This document shows positions 21,205-31,895 of a stretch of 51,197 nucleotides of DNA, piece after piece. A program made the translations under genes and the position numbers. Source of the DNA: a bacterium (GTDB taxonomy: Bacteria; Chloroflexota; Dormibacteria; Dormibacterales; Dormibacteraceae); NCBI GenBank assembly GCA_902812395.1, contig CADDZO010000002.1, positions 1-51,197 on the forward strand, given 5' to 3'. The notes under the pieces were generated by a model, which saw only the letters and a program-made list of their open reading frames with translations, made no database searches and was not told the origin of the DNA. Each line of letters begins with the position of its first letter. The stretch's first letter is position 1.

Positions 21205-21207
21205 ACT
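21202..21207 (+). promoter_or_regulatory. -10 element of the atp operon
   Basis: TAGACT. The first three bases are the stop codon of the WecA-like gene. The first atp-operon ATG (21219) lies 11 bases downstream, so the leader is only a few bases long. Confidence 0.5.
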
Positions 21208-21218
21208 CCGGCAGGGAA

Positions 21219-21443
21219 ATGTCGCCTGCCGGCGATGGCGGGACCACGGGCCCGGGACCATCGGGGTTCGAGTTCCTGGGGCTGGGGGCCCTTCTCGCGG
21301 TGGCGGTGATCCTGCCGCTGGTAGTCGGGATCGCGCTCGACGCGAATACCCACCGCGGCCCCTTATTCTCGTTGGTTGGCTTGTTGGTGGGCGTCGGCGC
21401 CGCGGTGGCGGTGACCTACAAGAGGTTAAGACGGTACCTGTGA
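21219..21443 (+). CDS. AtpZ/AtpI-like small membrane protein
   Basis: 74 residues with two membrane segments (about 18-40 and 47-66) and the conserved short loop DANTHRGPLFSLVG between them. This is the usual form of the AtpZ/AtpI family ('putative F0F1-ATPase subunit') that heads ATP synthase operons and is linked to magnesium handling or c-ring assembly. The ATG at 21219 follows the -10 box closely. The stop overlaps the next gene's GTG (GTGA). Confidence 0.75.
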   Translation: MSPAGDGGTTGPGPSGFEFLGLGALLAVAVILPLVVGIALDANTHRGPLFSLVGLLVGVGAAVAVTYKRLRRYL

Positions 21444-21787
21444 CGCGACTGGGGCAACCACTTGGGACGACGGTGGTGGCCTGTGCGGTCGGCGCCCTGG
21501 CGGCGCTGGCGGTGGGGGCGTCGGTTGGCCACTGGGAGGCGGGCCTCGCCATGGCGCTCGGGTTGCTGGTGGGGTCGGCCAACGGCTTTCTGGCCCGACG
21601 CACGCTCCTGGCTGGGGTGGGCTTCGGCTTCCTGAGCCTGACTCGGATGCTGGTGCTGAGCGCCGTCGGGATCGGGCTGGCGGCGTTGATCGGCATCCAG
21701 CTGGCCCCCCTGACGTTGGGCGGGATCGCCCTTGCCCAGTTGGCATTGGCGGTGGCAGCCCTGGTGGCGGCGGTGCGCCAGGCATGA
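21440..21787 (+). CDS. ATP synthase subunit I-like membrane protein
   Basis: 115 residues, four hydrophobic segments, no charged catalytic residues. Position between the AtpZ-like gene and atpB, with four-base overlaps on both sides (GTGA and ATGA), matches AtpI-type proteins that assist c-ring assembly. Sequence similarity is weak, so the assignment depends on context. The NGFLARR motif at the end of the second segment resembles the family. Confidence 0.6.
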   Translation: MTRLGQPLGTTVVACAVGALAALAVGASVGHWEAGLAMALGLLVGSANGFLARRTLLAGVGFGFLSLTRMLVLSAVGIGLAALIGIQLAPLTLGGIALAQLALAVAALVAAVRQA

Positions 21788-22581
21788 CCTACCTGCAGGC
21801 CACCTTCCCCGGGTTCCACCCGGTGACGCCCATCTGCGGCACCCAGTACGTGGACGTCATCGTCGGCAAGTTCTACTACTGCGGGGTGACGATGAGTTCG
21901 CTGGTCTCCAGCCTGATCTCGATGGCGGTGACCATGATCGTCATCTTCGCTATCGTGGCCCGTCTGCGCTTCGGCGTGCCGGGACGGCTGCAGCTACTCT
22001 TCGAATGGTTCTTCGACTACGTGCGCCGGGAGGTGGGCGAGACCGTGGCCAAGGACGCCACCTTCGTCGTCCCTCTGGCGGCCACGATCGGCCTGTACGT
22101 GGCCATCGCCAACTGGATCGAGTTCCTCCCCCTGGGCTTCTCCCAGTACTTCGTGCCTGCCAACTCCGACCTCAACCAGACGCTGGCGCTGGGCGTGCTG
22201 GTCTTCTGGGTGGTGCAGTGGTACTCGGTCAGGACGCTGGGCTGGCGGGGCTACTTCCGCCGCTTCACCCGACCGATATTGCTCACTCCCTTCAGCATCC
22301 TGGAAGAGTTCTTGAAGCCGATCACGCTCGCCCTGCGGCTCTTCGGCAACATCTTCGCCGGTGTGCTGATGATCTACCTGCTCAGCCAGCTGCCGATCTA
22401 CGTCTCCTGGTTCGGGGTCGGGATCTGGAAGGCCTTCGACGTCTTCTTCATCGGGACCATCCAGGCGCTCATCTTCATGTTGCTGACCATCGTCTACTTC
22501 GGAATGGCGCGCGAAGGCATCGAGGAGGAGCTGGAGCGCCGTCACCGCCTCGAGCCCGCGCAGGCGCCCATGCGGAATTGA
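21784..22581 (+). CDS. atpB: ATP synthase F0 subunit a
   Basis: 265 residues, polytopic. Forms the proton half-channels facing the c-ring. The essential arginine is in [15 protein letters not shown] (about 178-192), and the C-terminal [21 protein letters not shown] helix is present. ATG overlaps the previous stop by four bases. The downstream c-subunit gene starts after 16 bp with its own AGGAGGAT Shine-Dalgarno, consistent with the higher c-subunit stoichiometry. Confidence 0.97.
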   Translation: MTYLQATFPGFHPVTPICGTQYVDVIVGKFYYCGVTMSSLVSSLISMAVTMIVIFAIVARLRFGVPGRLQLLFEWFFDYVRREVGETVAKDATFVVPLAATIGLYVAIANWIEFLPLGFSQYFVPANSDLNQTLALGVLVFWVVQWYSVRTLGWRGYFRRFTRPILLTPFSILEEFLKPITLALRLFGNIFAGVLMIYLLSQLPIYVSWFGVGIWKAFDVFFIGTIQALIFMLLTIVYFGMAREGIEEELERRHRLEPAQAPMRN

Positions 22582-22597
22582 GCAGGAGGATCGACGG

Positions 22598-22852
22598 ATG
22601 AACCATGCGATCGCAGTTGCCGGGGCCCTCATCGGCGCCGGTATGGCTCTGGGCGGAGGCGCCATCGGTGCCTCGATCGGGGACGCTCTGGCCGGCAACG
22701 CCACCATCCACGGCGTCTCCCGCCAGCCAGAGGCCCAGGGCCGGCTGCAGACGATCATGTTCCTCATCGTGGGCCTGGCCGAGGCCATGTACTTCATCAA
22801 TTTGGCGCTCGGCTTCTACTTCGTCACCAGCGTGGCCAATTCGGTTCACTGA
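22598..22852 (+). CDS. atpE: ATP synthase F0 subunit c
   Basis: 84 residues, two-helix hairpin. Glycine-rich first helix ([20 protein letters not shown]), polar loop [11 protein letters not shown], and the proton-carrying Glu in [14 protein letters not shown] of helix 2. The sequence lacks the Gln/Thr cluster of sodium-binding c-rings near this Glu as far as I can judge, so proton coupling is most likely. Strong Shine-Dalgarno (AGCAGGAGGAT) nine bases upstream. Confidence 0.97.
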   Translation: MNHAIAVAGALIGAGMALGGGAIGASIGDALAGNATIHGVSRQPEAQGRLQTIMFLIVGLAEAMYFINLALGFYFVTSVANSVH

Positions 22853-22862
22853 CCGGTTCGAG

Positions 22863-23393
22863 ATGGGATATCTGGCGACGGCGGGGCTGCTCGATATCAC
22901 CGAGTCCTTCACCGCCGAACTGATCGCCTTCGTAATCATGGTCGTGCTCTTGGCCAAGTTCGCCTGGCCCTGGTTCGTGCGCGTCACCAACGCCCGCCAG
23001 GAGAAGATTGCCGCCCAGCTGGCGGCGGCCGAGCAGGCCCAGCGCGAGGCGGAGCAGCGTTTGCAAGAGGTCGACCGGCGCCTCCAGGAGGCCCGGGCCC
23101 AGGCCGCCGAGATGCTGGCGGCCGCCGGCCGCTCTGGCGAGCAGCTGCGCGCCGAGCTGCGGGCGCGGGCGGAGGAGGATGCCAAGCGTGCGGTCGAGAG
23201 CGCCCGTCAGGACATCGAGGCGGAGCGTCGGCGTGCCATCGATTCGATCCGATCTGAGGTCGCCGACATGGTGGTGGCGGCCACCGAGAAGGTGATCGGG
23301 GAAGCGCTGGACGAGCGCCTCCATCGGAGGCTGATCGACCGCGCCCTCGCCCAGGTGGGTCAGGCGGAGGCGGATGGCCGGAGCCGCGGCTAG
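22863..23393 (+). CDS. atpF: ATP synthase F0 subunit b
   Basis: 176 residues. One N-terminal membrane helix (about 18-40, LIAFVIMVVLLAKFAWPWFV) followed by a long charged coiled coil rich in Ala, Glu, Arg and Gln, the peripheral stalk. The ATG at 22863 lies 10 bp after atpE; the in-frame codon far upstream would run through atpE. The 3' end overlaps atpH by 20 bp. Confidence 0.93.
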   Translation: MGYLATAGLLDITESFTAELIAFVIMVVLLAKFAWPWFVRVTNARQEKIAAQLAAAEQAQREAEQRLQEVDRRLQEARAQAAEMLAAAGRSGEQLRAELRARAEEDAKRAVESARQDIEAERRRAIDSIRSEVADMVVAATEKVIGEALDERLHRRLIDRALAQVGQAEADGRSRG

Positions 23394-23913
23394 GCGCTAC
23401 GCCAGAGCCATCTTCGAGCTGGCCCAGGAGGAGGGCCAGGTCGAGGAGTGGGGCCGGCGCCTGGAGCGGGTACGGACGGTGCTCCGCGAACCGGAGGCCT
23501 GGGCAGTGATGGCCAACCCCACCATTTCTCGCCGGCGCCGGCAGGAAGCGGTAACATCGCTGCTTCCCGACGTAGGTGAGGAGGGTCGCAACCTGGCCCG
23601 GCTGCTGGTCGAGCGCGGCCGCCTGGATGACCTCGACGCCATCGTCGAGGAGTACGGGCGGTTGGCCGACGAGGCAGCCGGCCGCCTCAGGGCCAGCGTG
23701 GTCACGGCGGTGCCGCTGCCGCCGGAGGAGCAGCGAGAGCTTGCCCGGGATCTGAGCCAGCGCCTGGGCCGCGAGGTCCGGCTGGAGGCCCGCACCGACC
23801 CGGCGCTCCTCGGCGGAGTGGTGGTGCGGCTGGGGGACCGCCTCCTGGACGCCAGCCTCCGGACCCGCCTGGACGAGCTCCGCCGGAAGCTGAGCACGGC
23901 TTCGGCGAACTGA
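23374..23913 (+). CDS. atpH: ATP synthase F1 subunit delta
   Basis: 179 residues. Links the peripheral stalk to F1. N-terminal six-helix domain starting ARRYARAIFELAQEEG; C-terminal segment with the conserved GGVVVRLGDRLLDASLRTRL (about 147-167). ATG inside the end of atpF implies coupled translation. 20 bp to atpA. Confidence 0.95.
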   Translation: MAGAAARRYARAIFELAQEEGQVEEWGRRLERVRTVLREPEAWAVMANPTISRRRRQEAVTSLLPDVGEEGRNLARLLVERGRLDDLDAIVEEYGRLADEAAGRLRASVVTAVPLPPEEQRELARDLSQRLGREVRLEARTDPALLGGVVVRLGDRLLDASLRTRLDELRRKLSTASAN

Positions 23914-23933
23914 AGACAAAGGACTGAAGAGAG

Positions 23934-25448
23934 TTGGCTATCAGCTCCAAGGAGATCAGCGAGGTCATCAAGCAGCGGCTTCGCGACTTCGAGGCCGATG
24001 TGGTCACTGCCAACGTGGGCCGGGTGGTCAGCGTGAGCGATGGGATCGCGCAGATCTACGGCCTGAGCGACGCCATGGCCGGAGAACTGATTCAGTTCCC
24101 TGGTGATGTCTATGGTCTGGCGTTGAACCTGGAGGAGGACCAGGTCCGAGTGGTGGTGATGGGCCCGTACGAGCACATACAGGAGGGGGACGAGGTCCGC
24201 ACCACCGGCCGTATCGTCGAGGTCCCCGTCGGCCCCGAACTGCTGGGCCGGACGGTCAACGCCCTGGGCCAGCCCATCGATGACCGCGGACCGCTCGGTA
24301 CCACCCGGACCAGCCCGGTGGAGAGGATCGCGCCCGGCGTCATCACTCGGGAGCGGGTGAACCAGCCGGTCCAGACCGGCATCATGGCCGTCGACGCCAT
24401 GATCCCGATCGGTCGGGGTCAGCGGGAGCTGATCATTGGGGATCGCCAGACCGGAAAGACCGCGATCTTGCTGGACACCATCATCAACCAGCGGGGCAAG
24501 GACCTGTACTGCGTCTACGTGGCCATTGGTCAGAATGCGGCCAGCGTCGCCCGGGTGCGAGCCACGCTGGAGGAGCACGGCGCCCTCGACTACACCGTGA
24601 TCGTGGCGGCGACCGCCTCCGAGCCAGCGGCCTTGAACTACCTTGCCCCCTACACTGGCTGTGCCATCGGCGAGTATTTCCGCGACAACGGCCAGGACGC
24701 GCTGGTGTGCTACGACGACCTGACCAAGCATGCCTGGGCGTACCGCGAGCTCTCCCTGACCCTGCGTCGGCCACCAGGGCGTGAGGCGTACCCCGGTGAT
24801 GTCTTCTATCTGCACTCGCGACTGTTGGAGCGTGCCGCCAAGCTCAACCCAGGCCACGGCGGCGGCTCGTTGACCGCGCTGCCGGTGATCGAGACCCAGG
24901 CCAACGACATCTCGGCCTACATCCCGACCAACGTGATCTCAATCACCGACGGTCAGATCTATCTGGAGACGGACCTCTTCAACGCCGGCCAGCGGCCGGC
25001 GATCAACGTTGGTAACTCGGTCTCCCGGGTCGGAGGGGATGCCCAGATCGAGCCGCTCCGCAAGACCGCCGGCCAGATGAAGCTGGATCTGGGCCAGTAC
25101 CGCGAGCTGGCGGCGTTCGCTGCCTTCGCCGCCGATCTGGACCCGGCCACCAGGCGCCAGCTCGACCGGGGGCAGCGCCTGACCGAGCTGCTGAAGCAAG
25201 ACCAGTTCGAGCCGGTGCAGGTCGGGGTCCAGGTCTGCACGGTCTACGCCGGCACTCGAGGTCTGTTGGACCGGGTCCCGATCGAGCGGATCAAGGAGTG
25301 GAAAGACGGCTTTGCTCGCTTCCTCGCTGCCGAGCGCCGAGAGCTGATCGAGGGCATCGAGCGGGACCGGCGCTGGAACGAGGAGGTCGAGGTGGCGGTC
25401 CGGGACGCCATCGTGACGTACAACCGCACCTCGGGGGTGGAGGTGTAG
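23934..25448 (+). CDS. atpA: ATP synthase F1 subunit alpha
   Basis: 504 residues. Non-catalytic nucleotide-binding subunit. Walker [11 protein letters not shown] (about 169-178), then the [16 protein letters not shown] region and the signature [20 protein letters not shown] start preceded by a purine-rich GAAGAGAG. Full length for the family. Spacing to atpG is 3 bp. Confidence 0.98.
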   Translation: MAISSKEISEVIKQRLRDFEADVVTANVGRVVSVSDGIAQIYGLSDAMAGELIQFPGDVYGLALNLEEDQVRVVVMGPYEHIQEGDEVRTTGRIVEVPVGPELLGRTVNALGQPIDDRGPLGTTRTSPVERIAPGVITRERVNQPVQTGIMAVDAMIPIGRGQRELIIGDRQTGKTAILLDTIINQRGKDLYCVYVAIGQNAASVARVRATLEEHGALDYTVIVAATASEPAALNYLAPYTGCAIGEYFRDNGQDALVCYDDLTKHAWAYRELSLTLRRPPGREAYPGDVFYLHSRLLERAAKLNPGHGGGSLTALPVIETQANDISAYIPTNVISITDGQIYLETDLFNAGQRPAINVGNSVSRVGGDAQIEPLRKTAGQMKLDLGQYRELAAFAAFAADLDPATRRQLDRGQRLTELLKQDQFEPVQVGVQVCTVYAGTRGLLDRVPIERIKEWKDGFARFLAAERRELIEGIERDRRWNEEVEVAVRDAIVTYNRTSGVEV

Positions 25449-25451
25449 CCG

Positions 25452-27787
<2,336 letters not shown>

Positions 27788-27791
27788 GCCG

Positions 27792-28223
27792 GTGCCGGTC
27801 CATGTACGGGTGGTCAGCACCGAGCGGTCGCTCTACGACGGCGAGGTGGACGGCAGCGGTCGTCCCATCGTGATCTGTCCGGGAGTCGAAGGCGAGCTGG
27901 GGATCCTGCCCCAGCATGCGCCCTTGCTCACGATGCTCCGGCCCGGCCAGCTGGAGATCCGGAACGGTCCCGCGGAGACCCGGCTCTTCGTCGGCGGGGG
28001 CTTCGTCGAGATCCTGCCGGATCGGGTGACGGTGCTGGCCGACGTGGCCGAGCGGATCGATGAGATCACCGAGGCTCAGGCGGAGCAGGCACGGCGTCGG
28101 GCCCAGGAGCTGCTGGAGGGGAGGGGCCAGGTCTCCGCGGAGGAGCAGCAGCGGCTGCTGGGGGAACTACAGACCGCCGAAGCTCGGGTTCGTGTCCTCC
28201 AGCAGCGCCGTCCCCGACAGTAG
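27792..28223 (+). CDS. atpC: ATP synthase F1 subunit epsilon
   Basis: 143 residues. N-terminal beta-sandwich (VSTERSLYDGEVD, GELGILPQHAPLLTML) and C-terminal two-helix domain (about 90-140). Last gene of the operon; GTG start. No strong terminator hairpin follows, only a weak GGGG/CCCC pair near 28241-28256, so some read-through to the methyltransferase gene is possible. Confidence 0.95.
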   Translation: MPVHVRVVSTERSLYDGEVDGSGRPIVICPGVEGELGILPQHAPLLTMLRPGQLEIRNGPAETRLFVGGGFVEILPDRVTVLADVAERIDEITEAQAEQARRRAQELLEGRGQVSAEEQQRLLGELQTAEARVRVLQQRRPRQ

Positions 28224-28257
28224 GGACACACAGGCCGAGACGGGGTGAACGTCCCCT

Positions 28258-28263
28258 TACACT
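28258..28263 (+). promoter_or_regulatory. -10 element of the methyltransferase gene
   Basis: TACACT, 21 bases before the TTG at 28285, with a purine-rich ribosome-binding site GAGGGAG (28274-28280) between. Confidence 0.45.
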
Positions 28264-28284
28264 GAGTAACTGTGAGGGAGAGCA

Positions 28285-29091
28285 TTGCCAGGTTCGCAGC
28301 CAGAAGCTGAGGGTACGTACCTTTTTCCCCGCCATCCCTCTGAGATCGACCGCCTGGATCTTCAGCACTACGCCTTACGCGAGCTGCTCGGCACCAACTA
28401 TTTGGCCCCGGTCGAGCGGCCGGGCTGGATCCTGGACAGCGGGTGTGGGACCGGCCAATGGGGCTTTGATCTCGGTGTCCAGTTCCCCAACGCGCTAGTG
28501 GTCGGGTTGGATCTGCAGCCTGGCAAGAGGGGCGGTCCTGCCAATTGCCGATTCGTCCGCGCCGACCTGCTGGGTGGGCTCCCCTTCCCTGAGGGCTGCT
28601 TCGACTTCGTGCACCAGCGCTTCCTCTTCACGGCACTGCCAGTGGCGAGGTGGCCGGACACCCTCCGGGACCTGGTCCGGGTGACCAGGAGGGGAGGCTG
28701 GGTGGAGCTGGTGGAGGCCGGTTTCTGGCTGGAGCCTGCCGGCCCTGCCACCAGGCGGCTGTGCGATCTGGCGGGACACCTGGCTGCCACCCGGGGCCTG
28801 GACTCCACCAGTGCCGTCTCTGGCGACCTGGACCGGCGCCTGGCTGACGCCGGGCTGGAGGCGGTGAAGCGTCGGTCGGTGGCAGTCCCGGTCGGCGAGT
28901 GGGGCGGACAGGTGGGCTCCTTCATGGCCTCCGACGCGCGGGCGGCGGCGAGACGGCTGAGCCCAGGGTTTCAGGTCACTTTTGGCATCTCCCCCTCGGA
29001 GTGCCAGGAGCTGATCGCCACCATGTATGAGGAGTTCGATCGGTACCGAAGTCGCTGGGAGGTGGTCTTCGCCTGGGGGCGCCGGCCCTGA
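28285..29091 (+). CDS. Class I SAM-dependent methyltransferase
   Basis: 268 residues. SAM-binding motif I LDSGCGTGQWGFDLG (about 50-64), acidic motif II VVGLDLQPG, motif III PFPEGCFDFVHQRF, then the post-motif GGWVELVEAGFWLEP. The type is the Methyltransf_25/UbiE-like fold used on small molecules or lipids. N-terminal region with LDLQHYALRELLGTNY resembles methyltransferases of GC-rich soil bacteria annotated only by fold. TTG start with a visible ribosome-binding site. Substrate unknown; it stands alone after the atp operon. Confidence 0.85.
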   Translation: MPGSQPEAEGTYLFPRHPSEIDRLDLQHYALRELLGTNYLAPVERPGWILDSGCGTGQWGFDLGVQFPNALVVGLDLQPGKRGGPANCRFVRADLLGGLPFPEGCFDFVHQRFLFTALPVARWPDTLRDLVRVTRRGGWVELVEAGFWLEPAGPATRRLCDLAGHLAATRGLDSTSAVSGDLDRRLADAGLEAVKRRSVAVPVGEWGGQVGSFMASDARAAARRLSPGFQVTFGISPSECQELIATMYEEFDRYRSRWEVVFAWGRRP

Positions 29092-29412
29092 GCCCCCAGG
29101 TGTTCCTTTCGGTAGAACGCAACGGTCGCTTGTCTCCGTTTGCTTGACAGGCTCGGGTGGTTGGGGCGCTGGCAGGGACTCGCCTTTTGCTCAGGAGCGC
29201 GGAGCCCGCGTGACAGTATTCGCGACCAATCGGGATCGGCGGCTTGACATCCTCCTCGGCTGAAGGGCGGAGATTCCTCCGGGAGGTCATCATGCGGTCA
29301 CCCCCTGAGCTGCTTGACGCCAGGTTCGCAATGCTTGCCAGACCTGGACGATCCGAGCCCCGACTGCCCTCCGGTGAGGGCGAGTGATCGCAGCATTCAC
29401 GTCGGCGTGGTC
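29092..29412. other. Scarred non-coding stretch with a transposon-end remnant
   Basis: No convincing gene. At 29242-29277 the sequence reads GCTTGACATCCTCCTCGG then CTGAAGGGCGGAGATTCC, a damaged copy of the palindromic end common to IS200/IS605-type elements (normally CATCCTCCCCGCC with CTGAAGGGCGGGGATTCC). Its right half is nearly intact and its left half eroded. No transposase flanks it. Confidence 0.45.
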
Positions 29413-29610
29413 GGAAGGACTGCGGGCAACCCGCTGGCCCTGGTGGAGATCCCCAGGGTGCTGACGCGCGACCAGCTGGCCGGGCGCCGCCGGCTCCCCG
29501 ACCCGCTACCCCTGAGCGCGGAGCTGGAGCGGATCCTTGCCGGTCGTCTGCAGGTGTGCGAGACCGGCCTCCGCACGCTGGCGCTGGCGTGCGCGGCTGA
29601 GGGCTCCGGC
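29413..29610 (+). pseudogene. Fragment of a LuxR-family ATPase regulator
   Basis: About 65 codons match the stretch after the AAA ATPase of large LuxR/MalT-like regulators. TAGNPLALVEIPRVLTRDQL and PDPLPLSAELERILAGRL correspond to the usual TAGNPLALLELPRALTPAQL and PDPLPVGARLE forms, followed by ETGLRTLALACAAEGSG. Walker motifs and the C-terminal DNA-binding domain are absent on both sides, so this is a relic of a roughly 900-residue protein. The frame is lost before 29640, where a different relic begins. Confidence 0.6.
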
Positions 29611-29647
29611 TCGATGTTCACGTGCTGCGCGCCGCCGGGCGGTTGGC

Positions 29648-29806
29648 AAGCTGACCACGGCGGCCGAACAGCTGAGCGGTGAGCTGGATCGTGCCCAGCG
29701 CGAGCAGCTCTCGGTCACCCAGGTGCTGGAGAACCTGCTCCGGCTGGAGGTTCAAGAGACCCGAGCGCGGCGCCAGCGCGGTCGGCTGCGCTTTGCCCGC
29801 TACCCC
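29648..29806 (+). pseudogene. Fragment resembling IS21 helper protein IstB
   Basis: In another frame than the LuxR fragment, about 53 codons read KLTTAAEQLSGELDRAQREQ, LSVTQVLENLLRLEVQETRA and RRQRGRLRFARYP. This is the pattern of the N-terminal helical domain of IstB-type ATPases of IS21 elements (a 'LxRLLxxEVxATxxRR...LRFARxP' signature). The Walker-containing part is missing, and no istA is nearby. The identification is by pattern only. Confidence 0.45.
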
Positions 29807-30183
29807 GTGATCCGGAGGCGGCGGTGGTTCCCCTCGGAACCCCGGCTCTAGCCCGAAGTTCCTGAGCGACTCGGACTGAGCGCGAACTTGGGCGGGATAT
29901 GCGCGTTCTGGCTACAAAGCGTCGATCGTGGGTCCAGGGTCGCATCCAGTACCGATGCGGCGCAACCGCTACTGGCTACATCTGCATCGGCACGCCAAGT
30001 TGAAATCAAGTTCAGCGCTTCGGGGAACGTCGGTCTAGCCGTGGGGAGGTTCAGCTCGGCTCTCTCGTCAGGAGGTTGCGGAGAAGACGCACTCGGCCCC
30101 ATCATGCTCCGGGCAGGACCGCCGCGATCGCCCCGGCCGCTCCCCGCAGCCAGCTCGGCTGAGGGCGCTTACCTCCGCCTCCA
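29807..30183. other. Non-coding scar upstream of the kdp region
   Basis: 377 bp with stops in most frames. A minus-strand frame of 85 codons (30105-29848) has no family-like pattern. I see no promoter, hairpin or repeat that I can defend. Confidence 0.4.
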
Positions 30184-31299
30184 TCAGCTTTTGGGGTGCG
30201 CTTCAGGAAGGATGCGCAGGACGTGGATGTCCACTCCGGAGAGAAGCCGGATGAGCTGGCTGATGGGATCGTGGAGCTGCCACCGAGAACGACGCCGATG
30301 GCCGAGCACGATCTCGGTCGCCATCACCTCGCGTGCGTACGCGGCTACCGTCGGTGCCACCGATCTCCCGTCCAGCACCCGGAACTCGCCACCCAGTTGG
30401 TGTACGAGAGTGGCGTAGGCACCGAGCCAGGAGGCTTCCTCCCGCTTCAGGCGCGAGCGTCGGACCGTGACCACGTGGAAGCCGGCGTCGAGTGCGGCCG
30501 CGCGTCGAGCCACGGACCGGATGCGCTCCTCAAGGCCCGGCCGCGGGGGGATAGCGAGCACGACCAGCGCCCGAGCCTCACAGCAGGGAGAGAGGGCCCT
30601 CTCCTTCATATAGCGGACCAGCTGCCGGTCCGCTTGTTGCGCGATTATGCGGAAGGCAGTCTCGCGTAGGGCGACCAGGATGTCACTTCGCAACTCGCCC
30701 TGTAGCGCCGTGGCCAGCTCTGCCGGCGAGAGCACCCGCCCCGCCCGCAGACGCTCCACCAGGTCCTCGGGGGACACATCCACAAGCTCCAGCTCGTCGA
30801 TGTGGGTCAAGAGGGCGTCGTCCACCACCGGCATCCGCTGTCGATGGCCGGCATCGCGGAACCCCGCTGCCAGCTGGCGGAGAGAGAGCAGGTGCAACGT
30901 ACCCAGGACCGTGATACCGGCCCTGAGCAACCTGGGAACCGCTTCCTGGTAGACGGGTCGGCCGTGAAGGTCGGGAGCGGCCAGATCATCCACGCAGGTT
31001 ACCTCGGGATTGCGGGCGAGTAGCCGATCCAGGTCCAGACGCAGCCGTCCCGCCTGGCGTCCGCCCAGCACCTCCAGACCTCGCAGTGCCTCCTCGGGCC
31101 GGTCGTGCAGCCGGTAGGCCGCGACAACGACGTCGGTGCCCCGCTGGGTTCGCCGGCGGGCCTCGTCGAGCATCGTCGTGGTCGCTCCCGCCCCGACCGC
31201 GTACTGGAGGTAGACGCGGAGCGACGCGCGGCGTCGTGCCTCCTCATCAAGGCGCCGGAGAAGGGCGGTGGGATCGGGCCGGCTCTCGGCGAGGCTCAC
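30184..31299 (-). CDS. KdpD N-terminal-half protein (KdpD domain plus UspA), copy 2
   Basis: 371 residues from GTG 31299, which overlaps the stop of the neighbouring kdpD fragment (GTGA). It contains the KdpD sensor domain (about 20-215: LRVYLQYAVGAGATTTMLDE, DVVVAAYRLH, VDDLAAPDLHGR, ELELVDVSPEDLVERLRAGR) and a universal-stress (UspA) domain (about 240-365). It ends there, without membrane segments or histidine kinase. The Walker A of normal KdpD (GVGKT) reads VGAGATTT, lacking the lysine, and the HTN after the Walker B is changed to APD, so nucleotide binding is doubtful. The matching C-terminal half is a separate gene at 34727-35893. A role as a soluble potassium or turgor-sensing partner is inferred. 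Confidence 0.8.
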   Translation of the reverse strand: MSLAESRPDPTALLRRLDEEARRRASLRVYLQYAVGAGATTTMLDEARRRTQRGTDVVVAAYRLHDRPEEALRGLEVLGGRQAGRLRLDLDRLLARNPEVTCVDDLAAPDLHGRPVYQEAVPRLLRAGITVLGTLHLLSLRQLAAGFRDAGHRQRMPVVDDALLTHIDELELVDVSPEDLVERLRAGRVLSPAELATALQGELRSDILVALRETAFRIIAQQADRQLVRYMKERALSPCCEARALVVLAIPPRPGLEERIRSVARRAAALDAGFHVVTVRRSRLKREEASWLGAYATLVHQLGGEFRVLDGRSVAPTVAAYAREVMATEIVLGHRRRSRWQLHDPISQLIRLLSGVDIHVLRILPEAHPKS

Positions 31300-31895
31300 C
31301 CTGCTACCCGGGCGATGACGTGGATGTCCGAGTTGGGAAGAGCATCGATAAGGCGGTCGACCAGGGTCGGCCGCAACCCGGTGAGAAGTGGAACGCGGGA
31401 GGCTCGAACCGCCTCGCCGACGACCACGTGCTCTGCCCCTGACGTGGTCGCTGCTTCGACCAAGGCCCGGGCCACATCCCGTCCCCCGAGCACCGCGAAC
31501 GAGCACCCGACCTGGGCCGCCAGGTCGCGCCAGCGGTCGAGGTCTGGAGAAGTGCCCTTGGCCAGCACGTGAACGACCATGCACGTGCCCCCGACCCGGC
31601 GGGCCAGGCGGGCGCCGCGCCGGATGAGGTCCTCCGAGGAGGGCCCGCCCGAGATCGCGACCATCACGTCCTCGGGGGGGTGCTGCACCTTGCGGGTGCG
31701 GGCCATGGAGTCGGCCACCAGCCGCAGGCCGATCTGGCGCATGGCGGCCAGGTTGCTGGGCCTGAAGAAGTTGGCCAGAGCAGCGTCGATGCGATCGCGG
31801 GGATAGACGTTGCCGTGCCGCATCCGCTTGCGCAGGGCCTCCGGGGTGATGTCGATGAACTGGATCTCGTCCGCCCGGTCCAGCTCGTGGTCGAG
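31296..31895 (-). pseudogene. KdpD N-terminal-half protein, copy 1, cut at its 5' end
   Basis: The minus-strand frame carries the last part of a KdpD domain ([40 protein letters not shown]) and a UspA domain ([18 protein letters not shown] to SDIHVIARVAG). Reading upstream, KdpD similarity stops at about 31890, where the plus-strand kdpB sequence begins. Everything further upstream in this frame is antisense to kdpB. About the first 160 residues, including the Walker A, are therefore missing. The remaining part is intact and overlaps the second copy by four bases, so the two were an operon of tandem paralogues before the break. Confidence 0.8.

Noticed and set aside
20200-21819. 539-codon minus-strand frame opposite the WecA-like gene
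   Set aside because: Shadow of a gene with all family motifs intact on the plus strand.
28241-28256. Terminator hairpin after atpC
   Set aside because: Only four G-C pairs around a seven-base loop; too weak to call.
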